Part shown: piece by piece, positions 8,479 to 17,704 of the stretch | Layout of the letters: each line of letters opens with the position of its first letter | Position numbering within the stretch: position 1 is the stretch's first letter | From: Jannaschia pohangensis | GTDB lineage: Bacteria; Pseudomonadota; Alphaproteobacteria; Rhodobacterales; Rhodobacteraceae | DNA length: 64,000 nt | Direction of reading: 5' to 3' | Assembly (NCBI RefSeq): GCF_900113875.1 | Contig: NZ_FORA01000001.1 | Coordinates: 558,001 to 622,000, forward strand | Program-made: the position numbers and the translations under genes | The notes under the pieces: model-generated | Told to the model about the DNA's origin: nothing | Database searches by the model: none | The model's input: the letters and a program-made list of their open reading frames with translations, nothing else

Positions 8479-8783
8479 TCGAGAGACCCCATGACCTTTC
8501 CCTGAAATCCGACGACCACGCGGTCGCCCGACAGCGGCACCAATGGCACCCGCCGTGTCTGTCCCGGCTCAAACCGGATTGCCGTGCCCGCCGCGATGTC
8601 GAGCCGCCTGCCCCGCGCTGCATCGCGGTCGAAGGCCAGCGCGCCGTTCGTCTCGGCGAAATGGTAGTGGCTGCCGACCTGCACGGGCCGGTCGCCGGTG
8701 TTGGCGACCTCCAGCGTGATGGCGTCGGCGCCCTCGTTCAACGTGATATCGCCCGCTGCGGGCATGATTTCGCCGGGGATCAT
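8475..8783 (-). CDS. ureB: Urease beta subunit UreB
   Basis: The 102-residue product starts [20 protein letters not shown] and contains [19 protein letters not shown] and [19 protein letters not shown], all conserved in urease beta chains. Length is normal for a separate (unfused) beta subunit. The start ATG overlaps the ureA stop (ATGA at 8780-8783), and its own stop overlaps the next gene. It assembles with UreA and UreC into the (alpha-beta-gamma)3 enzyme. Confidence 0.97.
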   Translation of the reverse strand: MIPGEIMPAAGDITLNEGADAITLEVANTGDRPVQVGSHYHFAETNGALAFDRDAARGRRLDIAAGTAIRFEPGQTRRVPLVPLSGDRVVVGFQGKVMGSLE

Positions 8784-9100
8784 TCCGCCGCCTCCCGCAC
8801 CCGGATGGGGTGATGCACGGTCACCAGCTTGGTGCCGTCGGGAAAGGTCGCCTCGACCTGGATGTCGTGGATCATCTCGGGGATGCCCTCCATGCACTGG
8901 TCAGCGGTGATGACATGCGCGCCCGCCTGCATCAGGTCGGCGACCGAACGTCCGTCGCGCGCCCCCTCGACCACGAAATCGGTAATCAGCGCGATGGCTT
9001 CGGGGTGGTTCAGCTTGACGCCACGCGCCAGCCGACCGCGCGCGACCATGGCGGCCAGGCTGACGAGCAGCTTGTCCTTTTCACGGGGGGTCAGGTTCAT
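8780..9100 (-). CDS. ureA: Urease gamma subunit UreA
   Basis: The 106-residue product begins [20 protein letters not shown] and has [40 protein letters not shown] and a C-terminal VTVHHPIR, the full gamma-subunit pattern. It is the small structural chain of bacterial urease. It follows ureD by 9 nt and overlaps ureB, so ureD-ureA-ureB form one transcript. Confidence 0.97.
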   Translation of the reverse strand: MNLTPREKDKLLVSLAAMVARGRLARGVKLNHPEAIALITDFVVEGARDGRSVADLMQAGAHVITADQCMEGIPEMIHDIQVEATFPDGTKLVTVHHPIRVREAAE

Positions 9101-9109
9101 GTGCGGGCC

Positions 9110-9913
9110 TCAGACGTCGGATTGCCAGACGCGCGGAACCGGGGTGCCGCGCAACGTCACGATGGCGCGGATCAGGGCGCGGCGCAACGGGGCGGCCTCT
9201 GCCGCCAGCATTCGGACCACCAATCGCCCATCCCAGGCCGAGGCTGCGGCCTCGACTGCCTCATCTTTGGGCAGAACGTCGCGCAGCGGGGCCAGCGCAT
9301 CCGCCGCTCCGGGCGACACCAGCACCAGAGTCGCGAAGGCCCGCGCCGTCCCGAGCGGGCCGTTGCCCCCGAAAACCCCGGGTCCCAGAACCAGCCGTTC
9401 GTCGTGGATCAACCGCCCGTCGCGCCGCACCTGCCGGTGATCGTCCAGCCGGGCGGTCGCCACCACCTCGCCGTGGGCGGCTCGTCCCAGGATGACCGAA
9501 TCGACCCCCAGAAAGGTCGCGTCCCCCGTCAGGTCGACCGACGTGCGCCGCACCATGTCGGACCCATCGAACGCGATGACCTCCTGCGGGAGCCAGTCCA
9601 GATGCCCGCCCGCGCCCACGCGCAGCACGGTCTCGATCCGTCCCGGCCCGTCGTCGGCGCGATAGGCCCGCTCCGCCGTCTGGGTGGCCCCCGTGGCCCG
9701 CGCCCCCGCCCGCAGCGTCAGCGCGTAATCCAGCCGGTCGCCCGACGTCACACCCCCGGCGGTGTTCAGGAACACCACCTCGGGCACATCGGCATCGGTG
9801 CGCGGCAACATCGCCTTGGCCGACCCCGCCTGTCGCAAATCCACCAGACCGGCGCGGCCAAGCACGACCTGCGCCTCGCCTGTGATCCGTTGCATCCGGG
9901 GTCGGTCGAGCAT
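9110..9913 (-). CDS. ureD: Urease accessory protein UreD
   Basis: UreD (UreH) docks on apo-urease and provides the platform for UreF-UreG and nickel transfer. The 267-residue product shows [20 protein letters not shown] (about 56-75), [32 protein letters not shown] and [10 protein letters not shown], the standard UreD signature order. The start at 9913 ([15 protein letters not shown]) is favoured. The longer open frame upstream is antisense to pyrC. The gene begins the urease operon and is divergent from pyrC, so both promoters must lie within about 55 bp. Confidence 0.94.
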   Translation of the reverse strand: MLDRPRMQRITGEAQVVLGRAGLVDLRQAGSAKAMLPRTDADVPEVVFLNTAGGVTSGDRLDYALTLRAGARATGATQTAERAYRADDGPGRIETVLRVGAGGHLDWLPQEVIAFDGSDMVRRTSVDLTGDATFLGVDSVILGRAAHGEVVATARLDDHRQVRRDGRLIHDERLVLGPGVFGGNGPLGTARAFATLVLVSPGAADALAPLRDVLPKDEAVEAAASAWDGRLVVRMLAAEAAPLRRALIRAIVTLRGTPVPRVWQSDV

Positions 9914-9967
9914 GGCGGCACCCTGAACCTCTGGCCAAGCGGCCGCAAGATGGCTAGGCCGTCGCCC

Positions 9968-10984
9968 ATGGACACGCTTACGATACGCCGCCCGGACGAT
10001 TGGCACCTGCACCTGCGCGATGGCGACATGCTGCGCCTCGTGGCGCCGCAAAGCCGCCTGTTCGCCCGCGCCATCATCATGCCCAACCTGGTGCCGCCCG
10101 TGGTCACGGGTGCCGAGGCCGCCGCCTACCGCGACCGGGTGATCGCCGCAGGCTTCGCCCGGCCGCTGATGACGCTGTATCTGACCGAAGACACCGACCC
10201 CGCCGATGTGGTCGCCGCCCACCGGGACGGGATCATCACGGCCGTCAAACTCTATCCCGCCGGGGCCACGACCAACTCCGCCTCGGGGGTGCGCGACTTC
10301 GACAAGGTGCGCCCCGTTCTGGCGGCGATGGAGGCGGCGGGCGTGCCGCTCTGCCTGCACGGCGAAGTCACCGACCGCGACATCGACATCTTCGACCGGG
10401 AGGCGCGGTTTCTGGACCGTATCCTGACGCCGCTTCGCGCCGCGCATCCGAACCTGAAACTGACGCTGGAGCATGTGACCACGACCGAGGCGGTCGACTG
10501 GGTCCGCGCACATCCGGGCGTCGGCGCCACGATCACGGTTCAGCACCTGATGGCCAACCGCAACGATATGCTGGCGGGCGGGATGCGGCCGCATTTCTAT
10601 TGCCTGCCGATCCTGAAACGCGACACGCATCAGGCCAGCCTGCGCGCCGCCGCCACCGGCGGGGAAGCGCAGTTCTTCCTGGGCACAGATTCCGCGCCGC
10701 ACCCGACCCACGCCAAGGAATCGTCGTGCTGTTCGGCGGGCTGCTTCACCGCGCCCCACGCCCTTCCGCTTCTGGCCCATGTCTTCGAAGAGGAGGGCGC
10801 GCTCGGCCTGCTGGAGGCCTTCGCCTCGCTGAACGGGCCCGCGCATTATGGGTTCACGCCGAATGACGACACCATCACCCTGACCCGCGGCCCCCTGACC
10901 TTTCCCGACAAGATAGAGGGATACGGCCAGAGCGTCACGCTCTTTGATCCCGGCCATCCGGTGAACTGGCGGATCGCGGATTAA
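9968..10984 (+). CDS. pyrC: Dihydroorotase PyrC (class II)
   Basis: This enzyme catalyses ring closure of carbamoyl aspartate to dihydroorotate in pyrimidine synthesis. The 338-residue product has the metal motif HLHLR (13-17), carbamylated lysine in [13 protein letters not shown] (about 98-110), LCLHGEV and [10 protein letters not shown] with zinc histidines, and GTDSAPH with the catalytic aspartate, all as in the E. coli type. The start at 9968 ([14 protein letters not shown]) is chosen; an in-frame ATG at 9950 would add six residues. It is followed 63 nt later by pyrE in the same direction. Confidence 0.96.
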   Translation: MDTLTIRRPDDWHLHLRDGDMLRLVAPQSRLFARAIIMPNLVPPVVTGAEAAAYRDRVIAAGFARPLMTLYLTEDTDPADVVAAHRDGIITAVKLYPAGATTNSASGVRDFDKVRPVLAAMEAAGVPLCLHGEVTDRDIDIFDREARFLDRILTPLRAAHPNLKLTLEHVTTTEAVDWVRAHPGVGATITVQHLMANRNDMLAGGMRPHFYCLPILKRDTHQASLRAAATGGEAQFFLGTDSAPHPTHAKESSCCSAGCFTAPHALPLLAHVFEEEGALGLLEAFASLNGPAHYGFTPNDDTITLTRGPLTFPDKIEGYGQSVTLFDPGHPVNWRIAD

Positions 10985-11047
10985 CCCAATCTAAACCTCT
11001 GTTACCAATTCGTTATTTCCCCGCAGGGAAACCCCGAGGAGCCTGCC

Positions 11048-11725
11048 ATGATCCCCACCAGCTTCCCCCCCAAGGACGAGATCGCCCGCCTGACCGCCCG
11101 CGCCCTGCTCGAGGTCGGCGCGGTGCATTTCAATTCGCGCGAACCCTATACCTATGCCTCGGGGGCCAAGGGGCCGACCTATATCGATTGCCGCAAGCTC
11201 ATCTCCTATCCGCGCCTGCGCTCGACCCTGATGGATTTCCTGGCCGTCACCGTGATGCGCGACGCGGGATTCGAGGCGTTCGACAATGTCGCGGGTGGCG
11301 AGACGGCGGGCATCCCCTTTGGCGCGATGATCGCGGAACGGCTGGCCCTGCCCATGACCTACGTGCGCAAGAAGCCCAAGGGCTATGGCCGCAACGCCCG
11401 CATCGAGGGCGTGATGACCGAAGGCCAGCGCGTCTTGCTGATCGAGGACATGACCACCGACGGCGGCAGCAAGCTGTCCTTCGTCGACGCCATCCGGGAA
11501 ACCGGAGCCACTTGCGCCCATACCGGCGTCATCTTCAGCTATGGCATCTTCCCCGAGATCACCAAGACGCTGGCCGACCACGGCATCACCCTGCATGCGC
11601 TGGCCACCTGGTGGGACGTGCTGGCCGAGGCGAAGGCCCAGGGCCATTTCGACGCCGAAACGTTGGCCGGGGTCGAGGAGTTCCTGAACGACCCCCGCGG
11701 CTGGCAGGCGGCGCGGAAAGACTGA
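11048..11725 (+). CDS. pyrE: Orotate phosphoribosyltransferase PyrE
   Basis: The enzyme transfers ribose phosphate from PRPP to orotate. The 225-residue product carries the PRPP-binding motif [14 protein letters not shown] (about 138-151), the flexible-loop segment [17 protein letters not shown], and an N-terminal [20 protein letters not shown] that binds orotate in this family. A ribosome site (GAGGAG-like, gaggagcctgcc) precedes ATG 11048. It is co-directional with pyrC, giving a two-step pyrimidine unit. Confidence 0.95.
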   Translation: MIPTSFPPKDEIARLTARALLEVGAVHFNSREPYTYASGAKGPTYIDCRKLISYPRLRSTLMDFLAVTVMRDAGFEAFDNVAGGETAGIPFGAMIAERLALPMTYVRKKPKGYGRNARIEGVMTEGQRVLLIEDMTTDGGSKLSFVDAIRETGATCAHTGVIFSYGIFPEITKTLADHGITLHALATWWDVLAEAKAQGHFDAETLAGVEEFLNDPRGWQAARKD

Positions 11726-11927
11726 CGCAAGGTCGGGCAGAAATAACTTCCCGGCCTTCCCAAGACCTTGCCGTTTTCTCCCCAGAGGACTGCGAGTTCA
11801 CCACAGGCTGTCCACAGGGCCCTGATTGCCGGACCCGGGTCGCGGATGTATGGTCGCCCCGGGGACAATCCATAACGACACGCACGGCGGCCATCGGTCG
11901 CACGGGCGGTATGGCAGGGGCAGGCAC

Positions 11928-13520
11928 ATGAACGAGATCGCGCGCATGGATCAGGGGATGCCGACGACGACGTCCGAAAGCCAGCTGCCCCACAACATCG
12001 AGGCCGAGCAGCAGTTGCTGGGCGCGCTTCTGACCGACAACGACCTGTACGACCGCGCCGCCTCTGTCGTGCGGGCCGAGCATTTCTATGACCCGGTCCA
12101 TGCCCGCATCTGGGAGATCTGTGCCGCACGCATCCAGAAGAACGCGCTGGCCTCGCCCGTGACGCTCAAGCCGTTCCTGGAGGAGGACGAGGGCCTGAAG
12201 TCGCTCGGCGGGCCGTCCTATCTGGTCAATCTCGCCGCCTCGGCCATCGCGGGTTACGCGGTGCGTGACTATGCCCAGATGATCTATGACCTGGCCATTC
12301 GGCGCGAGTTGATCGCCCTTGGCCGCGACATCAGCGCCCGCGCCAACGATGTGACCATCGACGCCGAACCCGCCGCCCAGATCGTGGAGGCGGAGTCGAA
12401 GCTCTATGCCCTGGCCGAACAGGGTCGGTCCGAAAGCGGGTTCCAGTCGTTCCTGTCGGCCATCAAGCAGGCCGTCGACGTGGCCAATGCCGCCTATCAG
12501 CGGGACGGCGGGCTGGCCGGCATCTCGACCGGGCTTGTCGACATGGACAAGAAACTGGGGGGCCTGCACCGCTCCGACCTTCTGATCCTCGCGGGGCGTC
12601 CGTCGATGGGGAAGACGTCGCTGGCCACCAACATCGCCTTCAACGTGGCCAAGGCCTACAAGCGCGGCACCACCTATGACGGGCGCGACGGCGCGGTCGA
12701 GGGTGGGGTCGTGGGCTTCTATTCGCTGGAGATGTCGGCCGAGCAGCTGGCCGCGCGGATCCTGTCGGAGGCGTCCGAGGTGCCGTCCGAACAGATCCGC
12801 AAGGGCGATATGACCGAGGCCGAGTTCCGCCGCTTCGTCGAGGCGGCCAAGGCGCTCGAATCCTGCCCGCTGTTCATCGACGACACCCCCGCCCTGCCGA
12901 TTGCGCAACTTGCGGCGCGGGCCCGGCGGCAGAAGCGGACCCATGGCCTGGACCTGCTCATCATCGACTACCTGCAACTGGTGACAGCGCCCGGCAAGGG
13001 CGACAACCGCGTGAATGAGGTGTCGGCGATCACCCAGGGCCTGAAGGCCATCGCCAAGGAACTGGACATCCCCGTCATCGCCCTGTCGCAGCTCAGCCGT
13101 CAGGTCGAGAACCGCGAGGACAAGCGCCCGCAGCTGTCCGACCTGCGGGAATCCGGCTCGATCGAGCAGGACGCGGACGTCGTGATGTTCGTCTACCGCG
13201 AGGAATACTACAAAGAGCGCGAAAAGCCCGGCGACCACCAGCTGGACAAGATGGCCGAATGGCAGGCCGCGATGGAGGCCGTTCACGGCAAGGCCGAAGT
13301 CGTCATCGGCAAGCAGCGTCACGGCCCCATCGGCACCGTCGAGCTGTCGTTCGAGGGGCGGTTCACGCGCTTCGGCAACCTCGTGAAGCCTTGGCAGACT
13401 GAACAGGCTGCAATTGGTTCCTCCCGAACTTTGGGCATTGAAGACAGTAGGCACAAAAACCGCTTGGCTGACTTTTCGGCGCGAACAGATAACGCGAAAG
13501 ACCAATCTCCTCGCCGTTAG
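11928..13520 (+). CDS. dnaB: Replicative DNA helicase DnaB
   Basis: DnaB is the hexameric 5'-3' helicase of the replication fork. The 530-residue product has the N-terminal helical domain (PHNIEAEQQLLGALL, 21-35), a linker, and the RecA-type C-domain with Walker A GRPSMGKTS (223-231 region), SLEMSAEQLAAR, LIIDYLQL and the DLRESGSIEQDADVV/MFVYREEYY block. The conserved region ends at FEGRFTRFGNLVKPWQ. The last roughly 40 residues (SRTLGIEDSRHKNRLADFSA and on) are a low-complexity tail of poorer GC content that I do not recognise from the family, possibly a read-through extension. The start at 11928 (MNEIARMDQG) gives the usual N-terminus. Confidence 0.95.
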   Translation: MNEIARMDQGMPTTTSESQLPHNIEAEQQLLGALLTDNDLYDRAASVVRAEHFYDPVHARIWEICAARIQKNALASPVTLKPFLEEDEGLKSLGGPSYLVNLAASAIAGYAVRDYAQMIYDLAIRRELIALGRDISARANDVTIDAEPAAQIVEAESKLYALAEQGRSESGFQSFLSAIKQAVDVANAAYQRDGGLAGISTGLVDMDKKLGGLHRSDLLILAGRPSMGKTSLATNIAFNVAKAYKRGTTYDGRDGAVEGGVVGFYSLEMSAEQLAARILSEASEVPSEQIRKGDMTEAEFRRFVEAAKALESCPLFIDDTPALPIAQLAARARRQKRTHGLDLLIIDYLQLVTAPGKGDNRVNEVSAITQGLKAIAKELDIPVIALSQLSRQVENREDKRPQLSDLRESGSIEQDADVVMFVYREEYYKEREKPGDHQLDKMAEWQAAMEAVHGKAEVVIGKQRHGPIGTVELSFEGRFTRFGNLVKPWQTEQAAIGSSRTLGIEDSRHKNRLADFSARTDNAKDQSPRR

Positions 13521-13568
13521 CAATGTAAGCTTCCTTGACGCCTCCGCAGCCGCGTCGCATCAGGCGGC

Positions 13569-14609
13569 ATGGGGACCGGAACACTACATATCGATCTTGA
13601 GGCCGTGGCCGCCAACTGGCGCGCGCTCGATGCCAAATCCGCCCGCAGTTGCGAGACAGCGGCGACGGTCAAGGCGAATGCCTATGGTCTGGGCGTGGTG
13701 CCGGTGGCGACGCGGCTCTTCTCCGAAGGGTGCCGGGCGTTCTTCGTGGCGACCGCCGACGAGGGGCTGGAGCTGCGCCGCGCCCTGGGGCCGGAGCCGC
13801 GCATCTATTGCTATTATGGCCACATGCCCGGTGACACGGCGACGATCAAGCGCGCCGATCTGGTGCCGCTGATCTGTTCGGTCGACCAATTGACCCGGCA
13901 CCTCGAGACCCTGCCCCGGCAGCCGTTCGGCATTCAGCTCGATACGGGCATGAACCGTCTGGGCCTGAAGATGTGGGAATGGGCCGCCGTGGGCGAATTG
14001 GCCTTGCAGGCCGAGCCTGTCCTGCTGATGTCGCATCTGGCCAGCGCGGACGACCCCGACAGCCCGCAAAGTGCCGCGCAACTGGCCCTGTTTCACGAAA
14101 TGACCGATGGCCTGCCGATGCCGCGCAGCCTTGCCGCAACCGGCGGCATCCTTCTGGGGCCCGAGTATCATTTCGACATGGTGCGCCCGGGGATCGGCCT
14201 TTACGGCGGGATGCCCTTTGCCGGTGCCGACCCCGTGGTGTCGCTGGACCTGCCGGTCGTCGCCTGCTTCGACGTGGCCGAGGGCGAGACGGTCGGCTAC
14301 AACGCCACCTGGCAGGCGCGCGCGCCGTCGCGCATCGCGACCATTGCGGGTGGCTATGCCGACGGGTTGATCCGCGCGCTTGGCGCCGGGATGGACGTGA
14401 TGGCCGGTCCCGTCCCCTGCCCCGTGGTGGGCCGTGTCTCGATGGACCTGCTGACGGTCGACATCAGCCATCTGGACCGCGACCCCGAGAGCCTGCGCGT
14501 GATCGACGCGCACCGCCGCGTCGACGATCTGGCCGCCGTCGCGGGCACGATCGGCTACGAAATCCTTACCTCCCTCGGCTCCCGTTACCAGCGACATTAC
14601 AGAGCTTGA
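13569..14609 (+). CDS. alr: Alanine racemase
   Basis: This PLP enzyme interconverts L- and D-alanine for peptidoglycan. The 346-residue product has the PLP lysine K35 in VKANAYGLG, the phosphate-binding [23 protein letters not shown] (207-216), the catalytic tyrosine Y244 in GYNATW, and the C-terminal [16 protein letters not shown]. Length is slightly short but the domain order is complete. It begins 48 nt after dnaB, the same order as in many bacteria where alr follows dnaB. Confidence 0.95.
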   Translation: MGTGTLHIDLEAVAANWRALDAKSARSCETAATVKANAYGLGVVPVATRLFSEGCRAFFVATADEGLELRRALGPEPRIYCYYGHMPGDTATIKRADLVPLICSVDQLTRHLETLPRQPFGIQLDTGMNRLGLKMWEWAAVGELALQAEPVLLMSHLASADDPDSPQSAAQLALFHEMTDGLPMPRSLAATGGILLGPEYHFDMVRPGIGLYGGMPFAGADPVVSLDLPVVACFDVAEGETVGYNATWQARAPSRIATIAGGYADGLIRALGAGMDVMAGPVPCPVVGRVSMDLLTVDISHLDRDPESLRVIDAHRRVDDLAAVAGTIGYEILTSLGSRYQRHYRA

Positions 14610-14676
14610 CCGCTAGCCCTTGCGATTCGCACGGACCGCGAACGCAGATATGGCCAAATCACGGCAAAGTTGCGGA

Positions 14677-14693
14677 AACGTTAAGAAAACGTT
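14677..14693. promoter_or_regulatory. AACGTT-N5-AACGTT repeat in an AT-rich leader before the membrane coiled-coil gene
   Basis: The 170-bp gap between alr and the next gene is locally AT-rich. It holds AACGTTAAGAAAACGTT, two copies of the self-complementary hexamer AACGTT 11 bp apart, about 87 bp upstream of the ATG at 14780. One helical turn of spacing is compatible with binding of a dimeric regulator. A TTAAG within it partly resembles a CtrA half-site, but the second half is missing. Functional identity is not established. Confidence 0.3.
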
Positions 14694-14779
14694 GCCTCCG
14701 AGGGGCGAATCTCTGCTATGCAGGAGTCCGGGCAGCCAAGAAACCCATAAGAAATTGTTATCGAATAGGGTCCGGCTAG

Positions 14780-15568
14780 ATGAAAGAAACTCCGCGTCAG
14801 GTCGCCGTCGCCACCAGTCTGCTTCAGCAGGTCTGCACGTTTGTCCTCGTGTTGTCCGCCCTCGCCGTGACCGCATCCACCGTCGCCGCCCTGGCCGGTG
14901 CGCTGCCCTGGCTGGAGCTGTCGGTGGGTTTTGACGGCGTGGCCGTCGAAGGCGCCGGGCAGATCGCCCAGATTTCGCTGACCGTGTTGATGCTGCTCCT
15001 GGTGGGGTTCCTGCCCGCCAACTCCCGGATGCGCCGGCTGGAGCTGACCAATCGCGATTTCCACCTGTCGATGGATGATGTCGCCCGCGCCTATGCCGTC
15101 GTCCACGCCGCCGACCGCGACGGCACCTTCGAGCTGAGCCGCGAATTCGACGCCATGCGCGACCGGATCGACTGGATGCGCGCCCATCCCGACCTGACCG
15201 GGCTGGAGCATGACGTGCTTTTGGTCGCGGCCCAGATGTCGGTCGAGAGCCGCGAGTTGGCCGAGGTCTATTCCTCCGAGAAGGTCGACCGCGCCCGGTC
15301 GTTCCTGCGCCAGCGGCAGGCCGAGGTCGAGGATTACCGCCAGCGCATCTCCATGGCGCAAGCCACCGTGACCGAGATCAAGCGCTGGATGCAGGCGATT
15401 TCGGTCGAGGAGAGCCTGGCCGAGAAGCAGCTGGACCGCCTGAGAAAGGACCTGTCGGAGGTCACCGATGCCCTGAAGATCACAGGCTTCGACCGGTCCG
15501 ACAACGTGGTGGGCCTGGCCCGCCGCGACGCGCCCGCCGACAAGGTCGCCGCCACCCCCGCCGAGTAA
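14780..15568 (+). CDS. Two-helix membrane protein with long coiled coil, unknown function
   Basis: The 262-residue product has two transmembrane segments (about 16-40 and 62-80, ISLTVLMLLLVGFLPA). They are followed by a long mostly helical cytoplasmic or periplasmic region, with coiled coil at about 150-225 (SEKVDRARSFLRQRQAEVED and SLAEKQLDRLRKDLSEVTDA). It lies immediately before radA on the same strand, a neighbourhood that recurs in Rhodobacteraceae, where the gene is sometimes labelled a DNA repair protein because of that context. Nothing in the sequence itself supports an enzymatic repair function. Confidence 0.8.
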   Translation: MKETPRQVAVATSLLQQVCTFVLVLSALAVTASTVAALAGALPWLELSVGFDGVAVEGAGQIAQISLTVLMLLLVGFLPANSRMRRLELTNRDFHLSMDDVARAYAVVHAADRDGTFELSREFDAMRDRIDWMRAHPDLTGLEHDVLLVAAQMSVESRELAEVYSSEKVDRARSFLRQRQAEVEDYRQRISMAQATVTEIKRWMQAISVEESLAEKQLDRLRKDLSEVTDALKITGFDRSDNVVGLARRDAPADKVAATPAE

Positions 15569-15628
15569 CCGCAGCGCTGCGTCACGCGCAGTCTTGCGCG
15601 ACGCAGTGAATTGGACCAAAACGGGAAC

Positions 15629-16996
15629 ATGGTAAAACCCGTGACCCAATTCGCCTGCTCCGACTGCGGTGCCCTCCACAAGAAATGGACCGGGCGCTGC
15701 GACGGCTGTGGCGCCTGGAACTCCATTCAGGAAGAGGTGCCCCTGTCGCAGGGGCCGTCCAAGAAATCGCTCGGCACGATGAAGGGCAAGCGCATGGCGC
15801 TGACCGACCTCGCCACCGAGGAAGCGCCGCCGCCCCGCACCCTGAGCGGCATGGGTGAGCTGGACCGCGTGTTCGGCGGCGGCCTTGTTCCGGCGTCGGC
15901 GACGCTGGTGGGGGGCGATCCGGGCATCGGCAAGTCGACCCTGCTGCTTCAGGCGGCGGCGGCCTTCGCGCAGGCGGGCCACAAGGTCATCTATGTCAGC
16001 GGCGAAGAGGCGACGGCGCAGGTGCGGATGCGCGCGCAACGCCTGGGGCTTGGCGACGCGCCGGTGAAACTGGCCGCCGAGACGAACCTGCGCGACGTGC
16101 TGACCACGCTGGAGGCGGAAAAACCCGATCTGGCCATCATCGATTCGATCCAGACCATGTGGGTCGACACCGTCGACAGCGCCCCCGGCTCGGTCAGTCA
16201 GGTCCGCGCCAGCGCCCATGAGCTGACCAGTTTCGCCAAACGCTTCGGCACCTCGGTCGTTCTGGTCGGCCATGTCACCAAAGAGGGACAGATCGCGGGC
16301 CCCCGCGTGGTCGAACACATGGTCGACACCGTGCTTTATTTCGAGGGCGAGCGCGGGCACCAGTTCCGCATCCTCCGCGCCGTCAAGAACCGCTTCGGCC
16401 CCGCCGACGAGATCGGGGTCTTCGAGATGACGGGCGCGGGCCTGGCCGAGGTCGCCAACCCGTCGGCCCTGTTCCTGGGCGACCGCGACGCGCCGGCCCC
16501 CGGGTCCGTCGTCTTTGCCGGGATCGAGGGGACGCGCCCCGTTCTGGTGGAAATTCAGGCGCTTGTGGCCCCATCCCAACTCAGCCAGCCGCGCCGTGCG
16601 GTGGTCGGATGGGACGGCGGGCGCCTGTCGATGATCCTGGCCGTCCTCGAAGCGCGCACCGGGATCAGCTTTCAGGGCCTCGACGTCTATCTCAACGTCG
16701 CGGGCGGCATCCGCATCAGCGAACCGGCCGCCGACCTGGCCGTGGCCTGCGCGCTTTTGTCGGCAAGGGAGGATGCGGCGATCCCCCCGGAAACCGTTGT
16801 CTTTGGCGAGTTGTCGCTGTCCGGCGCGCTGCGTCCGGTGTCTCAGGCGGAAAATCGGTTGAAAGAGGCGGCCAAACTTGGTTTTACCGCCGCAATGGCC
16901 CCGAAGGGCTGTAAGACAGGCGATGCGGGGGAGATGTCCCTGCGCCTTCTGCCGGACCTCGCCACCCTCGTGGGGGAGGTGTTCGGCGCAGGTTGA
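15629..16996 (+). CDS. radA: DNA repair protein RadA
   Basis: RadA (Sms) is a RecA-like branch-migration ATPase. The 455-residue product has the N-terminal C4 zinc finger (C10, C13, C24, C27), Walker A GGDPGIGKST (95-104), the RadA-specific KNRFG motif in AVKNRFGPADEIGVFEM (about 250), and a C-terminal Lon-like domain (RRAVVGWDGGRLSMILAVLE to VFGELSLSGALRPV). ATG 15629 is used; the TTG at 15611 has no advantage. cvpA follows after 24 nt and may be co-transcribed. Confidence 0.97.
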   Translation: MVKPVTQFACSDCGALHKKWTGRCDGCGAWNSIQEEVPLSQGPSKKSLGTMKGKRMALTDLATEEAPPPRTLSGMGELDRVFGGGLVPASATLVGGDPGIGKSTLLLQAAAAFAQAGHKVIYVSGEEATAQVRMRAQRLGLGDAPVKLAAETNLRDVLTTLEAEKPDLAIIDSIQTMWVDTVDSAPGSVSQVRASAHELTSFAKRFGTSVVLVGHVTKEGQIAGPRVVEHMVDTVLYFEGERGHQFRILRAVKNRFGPADEIGVFEMTGAGLAEVANPSALFLGDRDAPAPGSVVFAGIEGTRPVLVEIQALVAPSQLSQPRRAVVGWDGGRLSMILAVLEARTGISFQGLDVYLNVAGGIRISEPAADLAVACALLSAREDAAIPPETVVFGELSLSGALRPVSQAENRLKEAAKLGFTAAMAPKGCKTGDAGEMSLRLLPDLATLVGEVFGAG

Positions 16997-17020
16997 ACCG
17001 CCACGGGGACGAGGGACGAC

Positions 17021-17602
17021 ATGGACGGTTTCACCATCGTGGACGGCGCGGTTGCCGCGGTCATCCTGATTTCTGCGATTCTTGCCTATTCCCGGGGTCT
17101 CGTGCGCGAACTGATGGCGATTGCCGGCTGGGTCGCGGCGGCCGTCGTGGCCTTCACCTTCGCCGGGGCCGCCGAACCGCTGGTCCGCGAACTGCCCTAT
17201 GTCGGCGACGTCCTGGGGGACAGCTGCGAACTGGCCCTGATCGCAGCCTTCGCGCTGGTCTTCGCGCTGGCGCTTGTGGTGGTCAGCTTTTTCACCCCGC
17301 TCCTGTCGTCGGCGGTCCGCCATTCGGTGCTCGGCCCCTTCGATCAGGCGCTTGGCTTCGTCTTCGGCGTGCTGCGCGGCATCCTCCTCGTGGCGGTGGC
17401 CTTCGTGGTCTATGACCGCGTCACGGTCAGCGCGGGCATCCCCGTGGTCGAGGAAAGCCGCTCGGCCACCATCTTCGGGCGCGCCAAGACCAACATCGAA
17501 GGCCAGATCCCCGAGGATGCGCCGGGCTGGATCCTGTCGCGCTACGAGTCGCTGGTCGGAAGTTGCGGCGCGCCTGTCGAGACGGTGACTCCGACCCAGT
17601 GA
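17021..17602 (+). CDS. cvpA: CvpA-family inner-membrane protein
   Basis: The 193-residue product has four hydrophobic segments (about 5-22, 28-50, 66-90, 105-128) and the family opening GFTIVDGAVAAVILISAILA with YSRGLVRELMAIAGWVAAAV. CvpA proteins are small inner-membrane proteins linked to colicin V secretion and envelope stress in E. coli, and their activity is not settled. The gene precedes purF, the same cvpA-purF order as in enterobacteria, with 102 nt between them. Confidence 0.92.
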   Translation: MDGFTIVDGAVAAVILISAILAYSRGLVRELMAIAGWVAAAVVAFTFAGAAEPLVRELPYVGDVLGDSCELALIAAFALVFALALVVVSFFTPLLSSAVRHSVLGPFDQALGFVFGVLRGILLVAVAFVVYDRVTVSAGIPVVEESRSATIFGRAKTNIEGQIPEDAPGWILSRYESLVGSCGAPVETVTPTQ

Positions 17603-17704
17603 CCGGTCGGGGTTTCCCCCTTCAGGCCGTGTCGGAAAGCCGCGTGACACTTGGATGACAACCGCCTATGTGGGGGCATCTGCCGCCATCAGAGAGCATC
17701 CCCC

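Noticed and set aside
9914-10957. Upstream extension of the ureD frame
   Set aside because: It runs antisense through pyrC; UreD homology begins at 9913.
11586-13523. 645-codon minus-strand open frame opposite dnaB
   Set aside because: Shadow of dnaB; codon pattern and composition are non-coding in type.
14681-17650. 989-codon open frame on the minus strand across radA and neighbours
   Set aside because: It is the antisense shadow of confirmed plus-strand genes (14780-17602) in high-GC DNA, with histidine/arginine-rich low-complexity composition.
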